Below, piece by piece: positions 1 to 9,994 of a stretch of DNA of 64,000 bases. The stretch lies in assembly GCA_963714325.1 (NCBI GenBank), contig CAVQOB010000035.1:124001-188000 (forward strand), in the 5' to 3' direction. This DNA is from CAVQOB01 sp963714325 (GTDB lineage Bacteria > Pseudomonadota > Alphaproteobacteria > Rhizobiales > Hyphomicrobiaceae). Each line of letters opens with the position of its first letter. Position 1 is the stretch's first letter. Under the pieces are notes generated by a model, which saw only the letters and a list, made by a program, of their open reading frames with translations, ran no database searches and was not told where the DNA came from. The position numbers were made by a program, and so were the translations under genes.

Positions 1-565
1 GCGCAGCTTCCCATGGGCTTTCGAAATCAAAGGAGCGGAATTCCTGCGTGAGCTTCACCGGCTCATAGACGACGCGCTTCTTCTCGTCGTCGTAACGCGT
101 CTCGACGAAGCCTGACAGCGGGAAGTCCTTGCGCAGCGGGAAGCCTTGGAAGCCGTAGTCGGTGAGCAGGCGGCGGAGATCGGGATGATCGGCAAACAGA
201 ATGCCGTACATGTCGTAGGCCTCCCGTTCGTACCAGTTGGCGCCGGGGAACACGGGGATGGCGCTCGGGACGGGATCGGTGTCGTTGGTTGCCGTCTTGA
301 CGCGGATGCGCAGGTTCTTGCGCGGCGACATCAGGTGATAGACGACATCGAACCGGTCGGCGCGCGCTGGGTAGTCAACGCCGCAGATATCGATCAGAAT
401 TTCGAATTGCAACGCGGGATCGTCGCGCAATTTTGCCAGTACGGCGAGGATGTCGCCGCGGGCGACCGTGATAGTGAGCTCGCCGTAGGCCGTTTTCACC
501 TCGCGGATATTGCCGCCGAGGACACTTGCCGCTAGCGCCGCCAAATCGTCTAGAGCTTGGATCAT
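1..565 (-). CDS. nuoC: NADH-quinone oxidoreductase subunit C (NuoC), 3' end outside window
   Basis: Peripheral-arm subunit of respiratory complex I, near the quinone-reducing module on the cytoplasmic face. About 188 codons are visible and the frame is still open at base 1, so the C-terminus is missing. The family segment with [13 protein letters not shown], followed by [14 protein letters not shown] and [13 protein letters not shown] [11 protein letters not shown], is clear and diagnostic. I chose the ATG at 565 because AGGA lies about 10 bases upstream; an in-frame ATG at 577 abuts that AGG and is less likely. It is third or fourth in a nuoA-nuoB-(unknown)-nuoC operon, 33 bases after the unknown gene. 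Identification is secure. Confidence 0.95.
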   Translation of the reverse strand, partial: MIQALDDLAALAASVLGGNIREVKTAYGELTITVARGDILAVLAKLRDDPALQFEILIDICGVDYPARADRFDVVYHLMSPRKNLRIRVKTATNDTDPVPSAIPVFPGANWYEREAYDMYGILFADHPDLRRLLTDYGFQGFPLRKDFPLSGFVETRYDDEKKRVVYEPVKLTQEFRSFDFESPWEAA

Positions 566-598
566 GCTATTGCGCATCCTATCGATCTGCACGGCCGC

Positions 599-1087
599 CT
601 AGACAAGCAGCTTTTTTTCGCCCGTTGCCAAAACTTCGTCATAACTGATGATCGAGGCGCGCCCGAAGGCGGCACCAGCCTTCATCGCGTCAGACCAACC
701 GAAACAATACTGCGTCACGCTGCGTACGTCGTCGGTAATGAGATCAAACGGGCGGCTATGATCGAAGATGTGACGCACGCGCTGCCGGCTCAACGCGTCG
801 CTCAACATCGCGATCGATCCCTCTGTCGTGAAGCGCAGCCAACCGACCAAGCTCATGCCATCGTGTTCCCAGTCGCCGAAGTGCCAGACATCGCCTTTGC
901 AGCGCACCGTCAGCGATTTGCCATCGTACGCTGAAGGCATACCGGCATGCGTCAGCTTGACCGCGAGATCGCGCGGCGACAAATTGGTGCGGATGGCACC
1001 GGTGTCGTAGGCGCGTTCGCAGCGGAGCTTCAGGAAGGCCATTCTCGTCTCGCGTTGGAAATCAGCGATCGGCGCGAGCCAACCCAT
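599..1087 (-). CDS. Unrecognised protein encoded between nuoB and nuoC
   Basis: A 162-residue soluble protein that I do not recognise. The start at 1087 lies 12 bases after the nuoB stop, so it must be co-transcribed with complex I genes; a second ATG at 1042, preceded by GAGACGAGA, is an alternative giving about 147 residues. No signal peptide or membrane segment is visible. It has a tryptophan-containing centre (DVWHFGDWEHDG) and an aromatic segment near the end (TQYCFGWSDAM). In most genomes nuoB is followed directly by nuoC, so this is an extra gene inside the operon. It could be an assembly or accessory factor by position, but nothing in the sequence proves it. Confidence 0.7.
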   Translation of the reverse strand: MGWLAPIADFQRETRMAFLKLRCERAYDTGAIRTNLSPRDLAVKLTHAGMPSAYDGKSLTVRCKGDVWHFGDWEHDGMSLVGWLRFTTEGSIAMLSDALSRQRVRHIFDHSRPFDLITDDVRSVTQYCFGWSDAMKAGAAFGRASIISYDEVLATGEKKLLV

Positions 1088-1098
1088 CGGGTCAAGTC

Positions 1099-1683
1099 TC
1101 AACGTTCGATCGTGCCGATGCGGCGGATCTTTTTCTGCAGCAAGAGAATTCCATAGACCAGCGCTTCGGCCGTTGGCGGGCAGCCCGGCACGTAGATATC
1201 GACCGGCACGATGCGATCGCAACCGCGCACGACAGCGTAACTGTAATGGTAGTAGCCGCCGCCGTTGGCGCACGAGCCCATGGAGATCACGTAGCGCGGC
1301 TCCGGCATCTGATCGTAAACCTTGCGCAACGCCGGCGCCATTTTATTGGTCAACGTACCGGCGACGATCATGACGTCGGATTGGCGCGGGCTCGCGCGCG
1401 GCGCAAAACCGAACCGTTCGACATCGTAGCGCGGCATCGACGCCTGCATCATTTCGACGGCACAACACGCCAACCCGAATGTCATCCACATCAGCGAGCC
1501 GGTGCGCGCCCAGTTGATGAGATCATCAGTCGTGGTGACGAGGAAGCCCTTGTCGGCGAGTTGATCGGACAGAACGGAAAAGCCCCGATCGCCGGGCATA
1601 ACAAGACCCGGCTTGGCAGCCGCCGCAGCGGCACCCTCCCCTGGCTTGTCGAAGGCTGGTTGTCCCGGAAGAATCAATCCCAT
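1099..1683 (-). CDS. nuoB: NADH-quinone oxidoreductase subunit B (NuoB)
   Basis: The 194-residue complex I subunit that binds the terminal iron-sulfur cluster N2, which passes electrons to ubiquinone. Cluster ligands are visible as the adjacent cysteines in [11 protein letters not shown], the cysteine of MGSCANGGG and the cysteine of [10 protein letters not shown]. The N-terminus carries an alanine-rich stretch (AAAAAAK) before the conserved core, as in many alphaproteobacteria. Its start overlaps the nuoA stop by 10 bases, so the two are translationally coupled. Length and motifs fit the family throughout. Confidence 0.97.
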   Translation of the reverse strand: MGLILPGQPAFDKPGEGAAAAAAKPGLVMPGDRGFSVLSDQLADKGFLVTTTDDLINWARTGSLMWMTFGLACCAVEMMQASMPRYDVERFGFAPRASPRQSDVMIVAGTLTNKMAPALRKVYDQMPEPRYVISMGSCANGGGYYHYSYAVVRGCDRIVPVDIYVPGCPPTAEALVYGILLLQKKIRRIGTIER

Positions 1684-2045
1684 TCAAGCGCTCCTTTGCG
1701 CCACTCGTAGATGAAGCCGATTGTGAGCACGGCCAAGAACGTCATCATCGACCAGAACCCGAACACGCCAACCTCCTTGAAGGCGACGGCCCACGGGAAC
1801 AGGAATGCGACTTCGAGATCGAAGATGATGAAAAGGATGGACACCAAATAGAAGCGCACGTCGAATTTCATGCGTGCGTCGTCGAAAGCATTGAACCCGC
1901 ATTCGTAGGCCGAGACTTTTTCAGGATCGGGGTTTTTCACGGCGATCAGAAACGGCGCGACCATCAAGGCGAGGCCAATGAACGCCGCAACGCCGAGAAA
2001 GACGGCGATCGGCAGATAATCCATCAGCAGTGAGCTCTGGCTCAT
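1674..2045 (-). CDS. nuoA: NADH-quinone oxidoreductase subunit A (NuoA)
   Basis: Small membrane subunit of complex I, 123 residues with three hydrophobic segments (about residues 10-32, 64-85 and 90-112). The conserved [20 protein letters not shown] segment between helices one and two identifies it. It is the first gene of the nuo operon here; the region upstream (2046 onward) must hold the operon promoter. It overlaps nuoB by 10 bases. Confidence 0.97.
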   Translation of the reverse strand: MSQSSLLMDYLPIAVFLGVAAFIGLALMVAPFLIAVKNPDPEKVSAYECGFNAFDDARMKFDVRFYLVSILFIIFDLEVAFLFPWAVAFKEVGVFGFWSMMTFLAVLTIGFIYEWRKGALEWD

Positions 2046-2501
2046 GCGCGGTCTCGCGTTATCGGCCCAAGTCGGTGGGCCGGATTGTTGGCGTTGTCGC
2101 GCACCATTCTGCGCGGCAAATCAATTGCGCGTTGGTGTTAACGCAGCCTCCGCTGCGACGCAACAGCGGCGATGCAAGACAATGCAACACACGCTGCTGC
2201 GGCCGCGCTCGGCCCCGTCGTCGCCCAAGGCCAGGTCCGGTTTGTAGTTTGGGCACAAGCATCCGCGCCGCTACGCCACTCTCCCCCCGTGCCGCGCGCG
2301 CGATCAATACCGCGGTCAAAGTCCGTTCGTTCAATTTTTACGATTGCAGAGCATAACAATAACAACTATAAGTTGTAGTCAATCAACATTGCGCCGACCG
2401 GCATCTGGCGGCGGCGCCCGATGTAGCCAAGCCCCACACTTGGCTCAGCATCGCGGTTCGTGTCTGCGCCCCGCAGGCCGGACCGCGATGATTATTCTAT
2501 T
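2046..2501. other. Non-coding region upstream of nuoA
   Basis: About 450 bases without a convincing gene. It should contain the nuo promoter, but I cannot point to clear -35 and -10 boxes. A 9-bp inverted repeat (2449-2457 with 2482-2490, CATCGCGGT and ACCGCGATG) lies next to the repeat block that begins at 2502. Short open frames here lack ribosome binding sites and look random. Confidence 0.5.
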
Positions 2502-2562
2502 GCCTCGCGCGCCATAGCGCTCCTGCGGGGCGGCCTGTTCGGCCGGGCTCGCGGTCGCGAGC
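2502..2562. repeat. 61-bp palindrome-bearing repeat, copy 1 of 3
   Basis: First of three near-identical 61-bp units (2502-2562, 2633-2693, 2700-2760). Each ends in a perfect 7-bp inverted repeat, GCTCGCG-GT-CGCGAGC, and contains GGGGCGGCCTGTTCGGCCGG. Copies differ at a few positions, copy 1 most. The block lies between the nuo promoter region and tRNA-Asp. Confidence 0.85.
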
Positions 2563-2594
2563 CTAAGGTCAGTGGATGACTGAGGAGAGTAAAA

Positions 2595-2624
2595 TGGCGC
2601 GAGAGACGGGACTTGAACCCGCGG
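2595..2624 (-). pseudogene. tRNA-Asp 3'-end fragment (30 bp)
   Basis: These 30 bases are identical to the 3' end (CCA, acceptor strand and T arm) of the intact tRNA-Asp gene at 2793-2869, in the same orientation, 198 bp away. The upstream half of the tRNA is absent. Together with the matching 61-bp repeats and the intervening bases this is one half of a 198-bp-period duplication, and 30 bp of tRNA 3' end is also what an integration event leaves. Confidence 0.85.
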
Positions 2625-2632
2625 GTTCTTTT

Positions 2633-2693
2633 GCCTCGCGTGCCATAGCACTCCGGCGGGGCGGCCTGTTCGGCCGGGCTCGCGGTCGCGAGC
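2633..2693. repeat. 61-bp palindrome-bearing repeat, copy 2 of 3
   Basis: Second unit, directly after the tRNA-Asp fragment and 6 bases before copy 3. Nearly identical to copy 3 (CACTCCGGCGG in both, where copy 1 has CGCTCCTGCGG), so copies 2 and 3 diverged last. Confidence 0.85.
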
Positions 2694-2699
2694 TGTTCT

Positions 2700-2760
2700 G
2701 CCTCACGTGCCATAGCACTCCGGCGGGGCGGCCTGTTCGGCCGGGCTCGCGGTCGCGAGC
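2700..2760. repeat. 61-bp palindrome-bearing repeat, copy 3 of 3
   Basis: Third unit, ending 32 bases before the 3' end of the intact tRNA-Asp gene. The sequence following it (CCTAAGGTC, GTGACTGAGGAGA) is the same as that following copy 1, which shows that unit plus tRNA end were duplicated together. Confidence 0.85.
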
Positions 2761-2792
2761 CTAAGGTCGGTGGGTGACTGAGGAGAAAGTAA

Positions 2793-2874
<82 letters not shown>

Positions 2875-2969
2875 ATATGAGGCGCAGCCCGGGAGGACCG
2901 CACGTTCACGGGCATGGCAATACGTGTTCGGTCTAGGCAAGTCAAGCTGCCTCAATCCCGTCGTCTCGG

Positions 2970-3236
2970 TTATTTGCAGGCCCGCTGTCGAGCAACACAA
3001 TAGGTCGAGGCAAATTGCGCGTTGCAGGTCAGAGCGATCTTACCGGCCGGCTTTGCGCCCATGCCGCTGATCGAATTCTTGAGTGCTGCCTCGGCCATGA
3101 ACTTGGCGAGGTCGGCCGTGATCATCGTCGCTTCGCCACCCGCCAAAACACAGTTTGGTTTGGCCGACGCGTCATTCGTCATCAGGCTCATCGCGCCGAG
3201 TGACATAGCGGCGAAGACGAGGCGATGTGCGCGCAT
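2970..3236 (-). CDS. Small secreted protein of unknown function
   Basis: An 88-residue protein starting at 3236 behind AAAGGAT. Residues 1-25 form a signal peptide ending DASA-K (basic MRAHR, then a hydrophobic core). The mature part is about 64 residues with four cysteines (NCV, LTC, TYC, RAC), suggesting two disulfides in the periplasm. I do not recognise the family. It stands alone between two tRNA genes. Confidence 0.7.
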   Translation of the reverse strand: MRAHRLVFAAMSLGAMSLMTNDASAKPNCVLAGGEATMITADLAKFMAEAALKNSISGMGAKPAGKIALTCNAQFASTYCVARQRACK

Positions 3237-3381
3237 AGGGTAATCCTTTGGAACCGTTGGACTTGAGTCCTGGCTTGTGCGGCCACCAGGCGCGCCTGTC
3301 AATCGCACATTCAGCGGATTGCCACAGCGTGCGTGTGCCGCTTTACAAAACTCGAGGCTGGGTCTATCGACCGGGTTGGTC

Positions 3382-3456
<75 letters not shown>

Positions 3457-3465
3457 TTTGTCATG

Positions 3466-3504
3466 GTCGTGGCGACTCCCCTGCGGGGAGCCGGCCGCCA
3501 CGAC
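3466..3504 (+). terminator. Strong hairpin after tRNA-Val, probable terminator
   Basis: A 9-bp stem (GTCGTGGCG with CGCCACGAC) enclosing a second hairpin (CTCCCC-TG-CGGGGAG), 10 bases after the tRNA. No long T run follows, so it may act as a processing or Rho-assisted end. Confidence 0.5.
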
Positions 3505-3515
3505 GGGTTCGGGGT

Positions 3516-3565
3516 TAGAGTGCTTCCGGGAAAAGTGAGTGGTTTTCCCGAAAGCGGCATGTGCT
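3516..3565. repeat. Dispersed palindromic repeat, copy A
   Basis: About 50 bp with TTCCGGGAAAAGTG and GGTTTTCCCGAAAG arms. The same element occurs inverted at 16458-16508. Elements of this form (gcttccgggaaaagtg...ttttcccgaaag) are widely dispersed between genes in Hyphomicrobiales. Confidence 0.75.
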
Positions 3566-3618
3566 AGGGCATCAAGCTTCAGCCGCGTAGCCGGACGCTG
3601 CATACCGACGTCTCCGCG

Positions 3619-4905
3619 TCACCTAACCGCAAATGGCGATCCGTAAGGGCGGCCGTGGGGCACACCGGCGATGACGACGCCGGCAGGCTTCAGTTGCACC
3701 TTGCCTGGGCGCTTATTGTTGCGCGTATCGACGAACTCGGTGGCGCCATCCACAACGTCGAGGAACGAAACGTCGGCCGGCGCGCCAACTTTCAGTGTCC
3801 CCAACAGCGGATCGCGATTGATCACTTTGGCCGGGGTTGCTGTCGCCATGGTGATCACCTGATCCAGTGACAGCCCCAGGTTCAGGAACTTGCTCATGAC
3901 ATTGGTCAGGTAAGGCATGCCCGGCGAATTGGCGGAGAAGACGTGCACATCCGATGAGAGCACGTCGGGGCCGGCGCCTCCGGCCATCGCCACTTCGGCG
4001 ACCGTGTAGTCGAACGACCCGCCACCATGTCCAACATCGAATACGACGCCGCGCTTCTTGGCTTCGACGGCGGCGGGAAGCAGTTTGCCGTCCTGGACGA
4101 TGTTCGTAAACTTACCGTCGTTGTTCGGCGCGCCCGAGTAGGCATGCGTCAGGATATCGCCTGCCCGCAACGTGTCGAGGATCTGGCTCATCAAGTCGGG
4201 TGTTTCGACGCCCCCGATATGGCACATGACTTTGGCCGGCACACCCGATTGCACACATGCCGCAATAGCGCGTTTCAGAGGTTCGAGGCCATGTTTTGCA
4301 ATGACGTTCTCGCTCATGCGGACCTTGGCGCCGAGCACGATGTCGGCGTTCTCAGCGATGGCGCGGGCGGCGGTGGCGGTTTGCGCGAAATCGATGTTGT
4401 AGAGCTCGGGAACGGGGAACCCCGTCAGACCGTGCACGGCGATGTGGACGAAAGCAAACAGCCGCGCGCGGGATTGCGGCACGATGAAACGTCGGAAGGC
4501 CGCGATGTTGTTGGCGCCCGCATCGCCGGCCGACACCAGCGTTGTTGCGGCCTGGTATTGAATCAACTCATCGGCGGGGATGCCAATGGCGGAACCATAG
4601 GGAAAGACGTGGGCGTGCAGGTCGATCAGGCCGGGCGTCGCCAGCTTGCCGCTGGCATTGAGGACGCGATTGCCTCTCTCCGCCGGGATGTCAGCGGCCA
4701 ATTCGGCGATCCGGCCGAAGCGAATGGCGATGTCGCGCTTTGCCTTGAGACCCTGGCTCGGGTCGAGCACCTCGGCGCCTCGGATGATAAGGTCATACTT
4801 GTCGGGCGCGGCACTCTGGCCTAGCCCCGACGCTGCATTACCCAGAACGCCGACCGATAGGGCTGATGATCCAAGCAGGAAATCCCGACGCGACGCGCAA
4901 CCCAT
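3619..4905 (-). CDS. Exported amidohydrolase/deacetylase-family metallohydrolase
   Basis: A 428-residue member of the metal-dependent amidohydrolase superfamily. The N-terminus (CASRRDFLLGSSALSVG) is a twin-arginine-like signal with RRDFLLG, so the enzyme is probably exported folded. The metal-binding HAH of GLIDLHAHVFP, a lysine in LGAKVRM, histidines in MCHIGG and ILTHAYSG and the aspartate of LSSDVH fit a binuclear TIM-barrel hydrolase. The substrate is unknown; relatives are annotated as dihydroorotase-like or deacetylase. The start at 4905 has GGGGAG upstream; an upstream ATG at 4971 would bury the Tat motif and is rejected. It stands alone between tRNA-Val and hupB. Confidence 0.85.
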   Translation of the reverse strand: MGCASRRDFLLGSSALSVGVLGNAASGLGQSAAPDKYDLIIRGAEVLDPSQGLKAKRDIAIRFGRIAELAADIPAERGNRVLNASGKLATPGLIDLHAHVFPYGSAIGIPADELIQYQAATTLVSAGDAGANNIAAFRRFIVPQSRARLFAFVHIAVHGLTGFPVPELYNIDFAQTATAARAIAENADIVLGAKVRMSENVIAKHGLEPLKRAIAACVQSGVPAKVMCHIGGVETPDLMSQILDTLRAGDILTHAYSGAPNNDGKFTNIVQDGKLLPAAVEAKKRGVVFDVGHGGGSFDYTVAEVAMAGGAGPDVLSSDVHVFSANSPGMPYLTNVMSKFLNLGLSLDQVITMATATPAKVINRDPLLGTLKVGAPADVSFLDVVDGATEFVDTRNNKRPGKVQLKPAGVVIAGVPHGRPYGSPFAVR

Positions 4906-5031
4906 GTGACGCTGCTCCCCATTGGACTTACCGAAGGGGGTATGATGCGCAGCTGCAGGATTGAGCGTCAATCATCGGGTATCGCTCGCCGGCCTTGCCA
5001 TTCCTGCATACAGCGGCCTGCTGAAACAGCA

Positions 5032-5063
5032 ACGCCGGAGGCCCTGACAGGGCGCCCCGGCGT
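5032..5063 (-). terminator. Hairpin downstream of hupB
   Basis: ACGCCGG with CCGGCGT enclosing GCCCT-GAC-AGGGC, about 40 bases past the hupB stop. The T run on the transcript side is weak (TGCTGTTT). Confidence 0.6.
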
Positions 5064-5103
5064 GGCGAAACCACATCGACGGATCGGTGGTCAAACAAGG
5101 CCC

Positions 5104-5382
5104 TCAGGCCTGATTCAATAGTTCCTTGAGGCTTTTGGCCGGGGTGAACTTCGGCACATTGGCGGCCGGGATCTTGAGTGGCGCCTTGGTCAGTGGGTTA
5201 ATGCCTTCGCGCGCTTTGCGCTTCGCCACTTTGAACGTGCCGAAATCAGGAATGCGCAGATCCTCGCCCTTCTTCATCGTCGCCTTGATGTGGTCGAGTA
5301 CAGTATCGACGGCCGTGGTCGCGACATCTTTCGTGAAGTTGCACGAGGTTGCGACCGCGTCGATCAGGTCTTTTTTGCTCAT
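5104..5382 (-). CDS. hupB: DNA-binding protein HU-beta
   Basis: A 92-residue nucleoid protein that bends DNA as a dimer. The family signature around GFGTF (here PDFGTFKVAKRKAREGINP, then IPAANVPKFTPAKSLKELL) is intact. It lies downstream of lon in the same orientation with about 300 bases and a hairpin between them, so it likely has its own promoter. The lon-hupB-tRNA order is conserved in this bacterial order. Confidence 0.97.
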   Translation of the reverse strand: MSKKDLIDAVATSCNFTKDVATTAVDTVLDHIKATMKKGEDLRIPDFGTFKVAKRKAREGINPLTKAPLKIPAANVPKFTPAKSLKELLNQA

Positions 5383-5613
5383 AGCCTTCGTCCTTACTGA
5401 CTTGTTTTTTGGTTAAGTCGTTATGACGGTCGAGACCGGCGCTGATGGGGGGCTGCCTGATCCTGCCGGGATAACCGCCGAAGTGGTGGTCCCCGAGCGA
5501 AAAACGCCCAAATCCGGGCTCCGTCAAGCGGAAAAACCACTGAAACGGCCGAAAAACCTGGGGGTTGTGTGGGGGGGCAAACGAGGTGAACGCCGTATAA
5601 GGCTAAACACACC

Positions 5614-5638
5614 GAGCCCTGGCATGACGCCAGGGCTC
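5614..5638 (-). terminator. Hairpin downstream of lon
   Basis: A perfect 10-bp stem (GAGCCCTGGC with GCCAGGGCTC, 5-base loop) starting 43 bases after the lon stop; T run poor (GTGTGTTTAG). Confidence 0.6.
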
Positions 5639-5680
5639 GAATTTCATTCATGATTCCAGTTGCAACAGCAAACCAGTCGT

Positions 5681-8104
5681 TCAGTGGGCGACGACCCGTG
5701 CCCCACCTTTATCGTCGACCGGAGCAACAGCGGCTGCCGCTTCTTCGTCCCAGACGATCCGCTCTGGCATCCGGATCAACGCTACCTTCAGCACGTCGTC
5801 GACACGGGTGACCGGCACGATATTGAGCTTGGCCTTCACCTCATCGGTAATGTCGGCGAGGTCCTTGACGTTATCGACGGGGATTAAAACCGTCTTGATG
5901 CCCGCTCGCAGTGCCGCCAGCAGCTTTTCCTTGAGGCCGCCGATCGGCAGGATGCGCCCGCGCAGCGTGATCTCGCCGGTCATGGCGACATCCTTGCGCA
6001 CGGCAATACCGGTCAGAACGGAGATGATCGCCGTCGCCATGGCAACGCCGGCCGAGGGTCCATCCTTCGGTGTCGCGCCTTCTGGTACGTGGACGTGGAT
6101 GTCCTTCTTGTCGAACATCGGCGGCGGGATGCCGAACTCGATCGAGCGCGAACGGACGTAGGCCTGCGCCGCCTGGATGCTTTCCTTCATGACATCGCGC
6201 AGGTTGCCGGTGACGGACATCTTACCTTTGCCCGGCATCATGACGCCTTCGATCGTCAGGATTTCCCCGCCGACTTCGGTCCACGCCAAACCGGTGACGA
6301 CACCGACCTGATCCTCCTCCTCTGCCTCGCCATAGCGATACTTCGGCACGCCGAGGTAGGTCTCAATATTGTCGGCCGTGACCCTGATGGTTTTCTTGTC
6401 TGAGGTGAGGATCTCCTTCACCGCCTTGCGCGCGAGTTTGGAAATCTCGCGCTCCAGCGAACGAACGCCAGCTTCGCGCGTGTAGCGGCGGATGATCGAG
6501 TGCAGAGCACTGTCGTCAACCTGCCACTCGCCGGCTTCGAGGCCATGTGAGGCCTGCGACTCGGAAAGCAAGTGCCGCTTGGCGATCTCGACCTTCTCGT
6601 CCTCGGTGTAGCCGGCAAGGCGAATGATTTCCATCCGGTCCATCAGCGCCGGCGGGATATTCAGCGTGTTCGCCGTTGTCACGAACATGACACTCGACAG
6701 GTCGTAGTCGACCTCGAGGTAATGATCGTTGAACGTTGAGTTCTGCTCGGGATCGAGGACTTCGAGCAAAGCCGCCGCCGGATCGCCACGGAAATCCTGG
6801 CCCATTTTGTCGATTTCATCGAGCAGGAAGAGCGGATTGGTCCGCTTGGCTTTCTTCATGGATTGGATGACCTTGCCGGGCATCGAACCGATATAAGTGC
6901 GGCGATGACCGCGGATTTCCGCTTCGTCGCGCACACCGCCAAGGCTCATGCGCACAAACTCGCGGCCCGTGGCATTGGCGATCGACTTGCCAAGCGACGT
7001 CTTGCCAACGCCCGGTGGGCCAACGAGGCACAGAATCGGGCCTTTGAGCTTGTTGGTGCGGTTCTGGACGGCCAGATACTCAAGAATGCGCTCTTTGACT
7101 TTCTCCAGGCCATAGTGCTCCTTGTCGAGCACGTCCTGCGCCTCGTTGAGATCTTTCTTGACCTTGCCTTTGACGCCCCATGGGATGTTGAGTAGCCAAT
7201 CCAGGTAGTTGCGCACCACCGTTGCCTCGGCCGACATCGGGCTCATCTGGCGCAGCTTCTTTAGCTCAGCGAGTGCCTTGTCCTTGGCCTCCTTCGACAG
7301 CTTGGTGTTTTCGATCTTTTCTTCGAATTCGGCGATATCATCACGCTCGTCGCCGTCGCCGAGCTCCTTCTGGATCGCCTTCATCTGCTCGTTGAGATAA
7401 TACTCGCGCTGCGTCTTCTCCATCTGGCGCTTGACGCGGCTGCGGATCTTCTTCTCGACCTGCAGCACCGAGATCTCGCTCTCCATCATCGTGTAGACGC
7501 GCTCAAGTCGCTCCGAAATCGTCGCGATTTCGAGGATATCCTGCTTCTCGGAAATCTTGATTGCGAGGTGCGAGGCGATGGTATCGGCGAGCTTGGAGTA
7601 GTCGTCGATCTGGCTGATCGTGCCGAGCACTTCGGGGCTGATCTTCTTGTTGAGCTTGACGTAGTTCTCGAACTGTCCAACGGCCGAGCGGGCGAGCGCC
7701 TCGATCTCGTCCTTGGCACCGACCGTTTCAGGCACGCGGACAACCTGCGCCTCGAAGTAATCGGCATTGGGGATATAGCGCGCAATCTTCGCCCGCGCGA
7801 TGCCCTCGACCAGCACCTTTACAGTCCCATCCGGTAGCTTCAGCAGCTGTAGGACAGTCGCGAGCGTACCCATCTCAAAAATCGCATCGGCTGCCGGATC
7901 ATCGTCGCCCGCATTCTTCTGCGCGGCGAGCAGGATCTGCTTGTCGGCGCGCATCACTTCTTCAAGCGCGTTGATCGACTTCTCGCGACCGACAAACAGC
8001 GGCACGATCATGTAGGGAAACACGACAATGTCACGTAACGGCAAAACGGGATAAATATCCTTGCCGGCCGACTTATCCTTAGACTTTGGTTCGTCGCTCA
8101 TCAT
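5681..8104 (-). CDS. lon: ATP-dependent protease Lon
   Basis: An 807-residue cytoplasmic AAA+ protease that degrades misfolded and regulatory proteins. Domains in order: N-terminal substrate domain (about 15-210), coiled coil (210-310), AAA+ module with Walker [10 protein letters not shown] and Walker [10 protein letters not shown], and C-terminal protease with the catalytic serine in [12 protein letters not shown] and lysine in GLKEKLLAA. Length is normal. A heat-shock-like promoter is visible at 8281-8308, giving a leader of about 170 bases. It follows clpX, on the same strand with a 266-base gap. Confidence 0.98.
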   Translation of the reverse strand: MMSDEPKSKDKSAGKDIYPVLPLRDIVVFPYMIVPLFVGREKSINALEEVMRADKQILLAAQKNAGDDDPAADAIFEMGTLATVLQLLKLPDGTVKVLVEGIARAKIARYIPNADYFEAQVVRVPETVGAKDEIEALARSAVGQFENYVKLNKKISPEVLGTISQIDDYSKLADTIASHLAIKISEKQDILEIATISERLERVYTMMESEISVLQVEKKIRSRVKRQMEKTQREYYLNEQMKAIQKELGDGDERDDIAEFEEKIENTKLSKEAKDKALAELKKLRQMSPMSAEATVVRNYLDWLLNIPWGVKGKVKKDLNEAQDVLDKEHYGLEKVKERILEYLAVQNRTNKLKGPILCLVGPPGVGKTSLGKSIANATGREFVRMSLGGVRDEAEIRGHRRTYIGSMPGKVIQSMKKAKRTNPLFLLDEIDKMGQDFRGDPAAALLEVLDPEQNSTFNDHYLEVDYDLSSVMFVTTANTLNIPPALMDRMEIIRLAGYTEDEKVEIAKRHLLSESQASHGLEAGEWQVDDSALHSIIRRYTREAGVRSLEREISKLARKAVKEILTSDKKTIRVTADNIETYLGVPKYRYGEAEEEDQVGVVTGLAWTEVGGEILTIEGVMMPGKGKMSVTGNLRDVMKESIQAAQAYVRSRSIEFGIPPPMFDKKDIHVHVPEGATPKDGPSAGVAMATAIISVLTGIAVRKDVAMTGEITLRGRILPIGGLKEKLLAALRAGIKTVLIPVDNVKDLADITDEVKAKLNIVPVTRVDDVLKVALIRMPERIVWDEEAAAAVAPVDDKGGARVVAH

Positions 8105-8280
8105 CCGTCTCCCAGTTGCCTTGCGTCTGCAGCCGTTTGAGTTCGTTGAGCTGCAGCCAGCGGCAATCTATTTTACACAGGACACTTACTTCCGAATGCA
8201 GCGGAAGCGGCCCAGTTCGGCGAAGCAGTCAGGTGCGCCGACTTCAGCAACACCGCGAGTCAGTTTGGCTCACAGCCAAC

Positions 8281-8308
8281 AGATGGTCACTTCCCGCCGT
8301 CATTCAAG
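8281..8308 (-). promoter_or_regulatory. RpoH (sigma-32)-like promoter of lon
   Basis: On the minus strand CTTGAA, 16 bases, then CCATCT, close to the alphaproteobacterial heat-shock sigma pattern (CTTG..., about 17 bases, C.TAT.T). Lon is a typical heat-shock gene, and the spacing equals that of the clpP candidate. Confidence 0.5.
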
Positions 8309-8370
8309 GTTAGAGATTTGAGCTCCACACCCAAAAACGTCGAGCGGATGACGAAGCGTGACGACTGGAA

Positions 8371-9618
8371 TCAGGCGCTGGACCCCTTTTCCTCAGCGCG
8401 GTCGGAATAGATCCGCAGCGGCCGCGCGCCGCCTTCGACGACTTCCGGACCAACCACAACTTCCTCAACGCCTTTGAGCCCGGGCAGATCGAACATGCTG
8501 TCGAGCAGGATGGCTTCCATAATCGAACGGAGGCCGCGAGCGCCCGTTTTTCGTTCGATGGCGCGCTTGGCGATGGCCTTGAGCGCATCCTGCGTGATGG
8601 TGAGCTTGACTTCTTCCATCTCGAACAGCCGCTGATACTGCTTCAGCAGCGCATTCTTTGGCGTGGTCAGGATCTGCATCAATGCGGCTTCGTCGAGATC
8701 CTCAAGCGTCGCGATGACTGGCAAACGTCCGATGAACTCCGGGATCAAGCCGAACTTGAGGAGATCCTCGGGCTCGACATCCTTCAAGACATCGCCGGTG
8801 CGCCGCTCGTCCGGTCCGGTGACCTTCGCGGCAAAGCCGATCGAACTGCCTTTCGAGCGACGTGAGATGATCTTTTCAAGCCCGGCGAATGCACCGCCGC
8901 AAATAAACAGAATGTTCGATGTATCAACTTGCAGGAATTCCTGCTGCGGATGTTTGCGACCACCCTGCGGGGGAACGCTCGCAACTGTGCCTTCCATGAT
9001 TTTCAACAGCGCCTGCTGCACGCCCTCGCCCGACACGTCGCGGGTGATGGAGGGGTTGTCGGATTTGCGGCTGATTTTGTCGATCTCGTCGATGTAGACG
9101 ATACCCCGTTGTGCCCGCTCGACGTTATAGTCAGCGTTCTGCAACAGTTTCAGAATGATGTTCTCGACATCTTCGCCGACATAACCGGCTTCGGTCAGCG
9201 TCGTCGCATCAGCCATCGTGAACGGCACATCGAGGATGCGCGCTAGTGTCTGCGCCAGCAGTGTTTTGCCGCAGCCCGTCGGACCGACCAACAGGATGTT
9301 TGATTTCGCCAACTCGACGTCATTGTTCTTCGCCGCGTGATTGAGGCGCTTGTAGTGATTGTGCACCGCTACTGACAGCACACGCTTGGCATAGGACTGC
9401 CCGATCACATAACCATCGAGCACGGTGCTGATCTCGGTCGGTGTCGGCACACCGTCACGGGACTTCACCAGCGTGTTTTTGTTTTCCTCGCGGATGATGT
9501 CCATGCACAGCTCAACACATTCATCACAGATGAAGACGGTTGGTCCGGCGATCAATTTCCTGACTTCATGCTGGCTCTTGCCGCAGAAAGAGCAGTACAG
9601 CGTATTTTTCTCAGCCAT
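8371..9618 (-). CDS. clpX: ClpX, ATPase/unfoldase subunit of ClpXP
   Basis: A 415-residue hexameric AAA+ unfoldase that recognises tagged substrates and feeds them to ClpP. The N-terminal zinc-binding domain has Cys9, Cys12, Cys31 and Cys34 (YCSFCGK and ICDECVE). Walker A is GPTGCGKT, Walker [10 protein letters not shown], and the ClpP-binding IGF-type loop region lies in the C-terminal half of the AAA+ domain. The start at 9618 follows AGGAAAG; the frame extends upstream but without family similarity. It sits between clpP and lon as in related genomes, 376 bases from clpP, so it may have its own promoter. Confidence 0.98.
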   Translation of the reverse strand: MAEKNTLYCSFCGKSQHEVRKLIAGPTVFICDECVELCMDIIREENKNTLVKSRDGVPTPTEISTVLDGYVIGQSYAKRVLSVAVHNHYKRLNHAAKNNDVELAKSNILLVGPTGCGKTLLAQTLARILDVPFTMADATTLTEAGYVGEDVENIILKLLQNADYNVERAQRGIVYIDEIDKISRKSDNPSITRDVSGEGVQQALLKIMEGTVASVPPQGGRKHPQQEFLQVDTSNILFICGGAFAGLEKIISRRSKGSSIGFAAKVTGPDERRTGDVLKDVEPEDLLKFGLIPEFIGRLPVIATLEDLDEAALMQILTTPKNALLKQYQRLFEMEEVKLTITQDALKAIAKRAIERKTGARGLRSIMEAILLDSMFDLPGLKGVEEVVVGPEVVEGGARPLRIYSDRAEEKGSSA

Positions 9619-9994
9619 CGGTGTCTTTCCTGCGCAACGCACGGGCAAATCTCTATGCCCGGCCATTGCGTCCGTCTTGGGACCCGGCTTGCGCCGGGCT
9701 GTGAGGGCAGTCAAATCGCGGCACCGCTGACGGATCGCCAGACGGGAATTTAGAGTGTCGACATCAGCATGCTAAAGCGAGCCTGATCAAGAACGGATTA
9801 ACAGGCACGTTGCGCAAATCCCGAGCTGCGGCAGAACTGCAATAATCCCTTCACGGGTTGCAGGTCAACCTGAGTGACTTGATAGCTGCAATGCACGGGA
9901 AGTCTTAGGTCTTTTTACGACCACCGATCCGTCGCAAACCGCCTGTAAACGCTATGCACCGCTTTTTTCGCGATCAACGAGCCCAACTGCAGCG
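9619..9994. other. clpP-clpX intergenic region
   Basis: 376 bases without a gene. I find no heat-shock-like promoter comparable to those of lon and clpP, and no strong terminator after clpP. TTTTTACG (around 9912) and TTTTTTCG (around 9963) are the only T-rich runs. Confidence 0.4.

Noticed and set aside
2034..2378. Several 60-110 codon frames upstream of nuoA
   Set aside because: Overlap one another on both strands, no ribosome binding sites, low similarity to any protein pattern.
4027..4824. 265-codon frame on the plus strand
   Set aside because: Exact antisense of the amidohydrolase gene; long only because of GC-rich codon bias.
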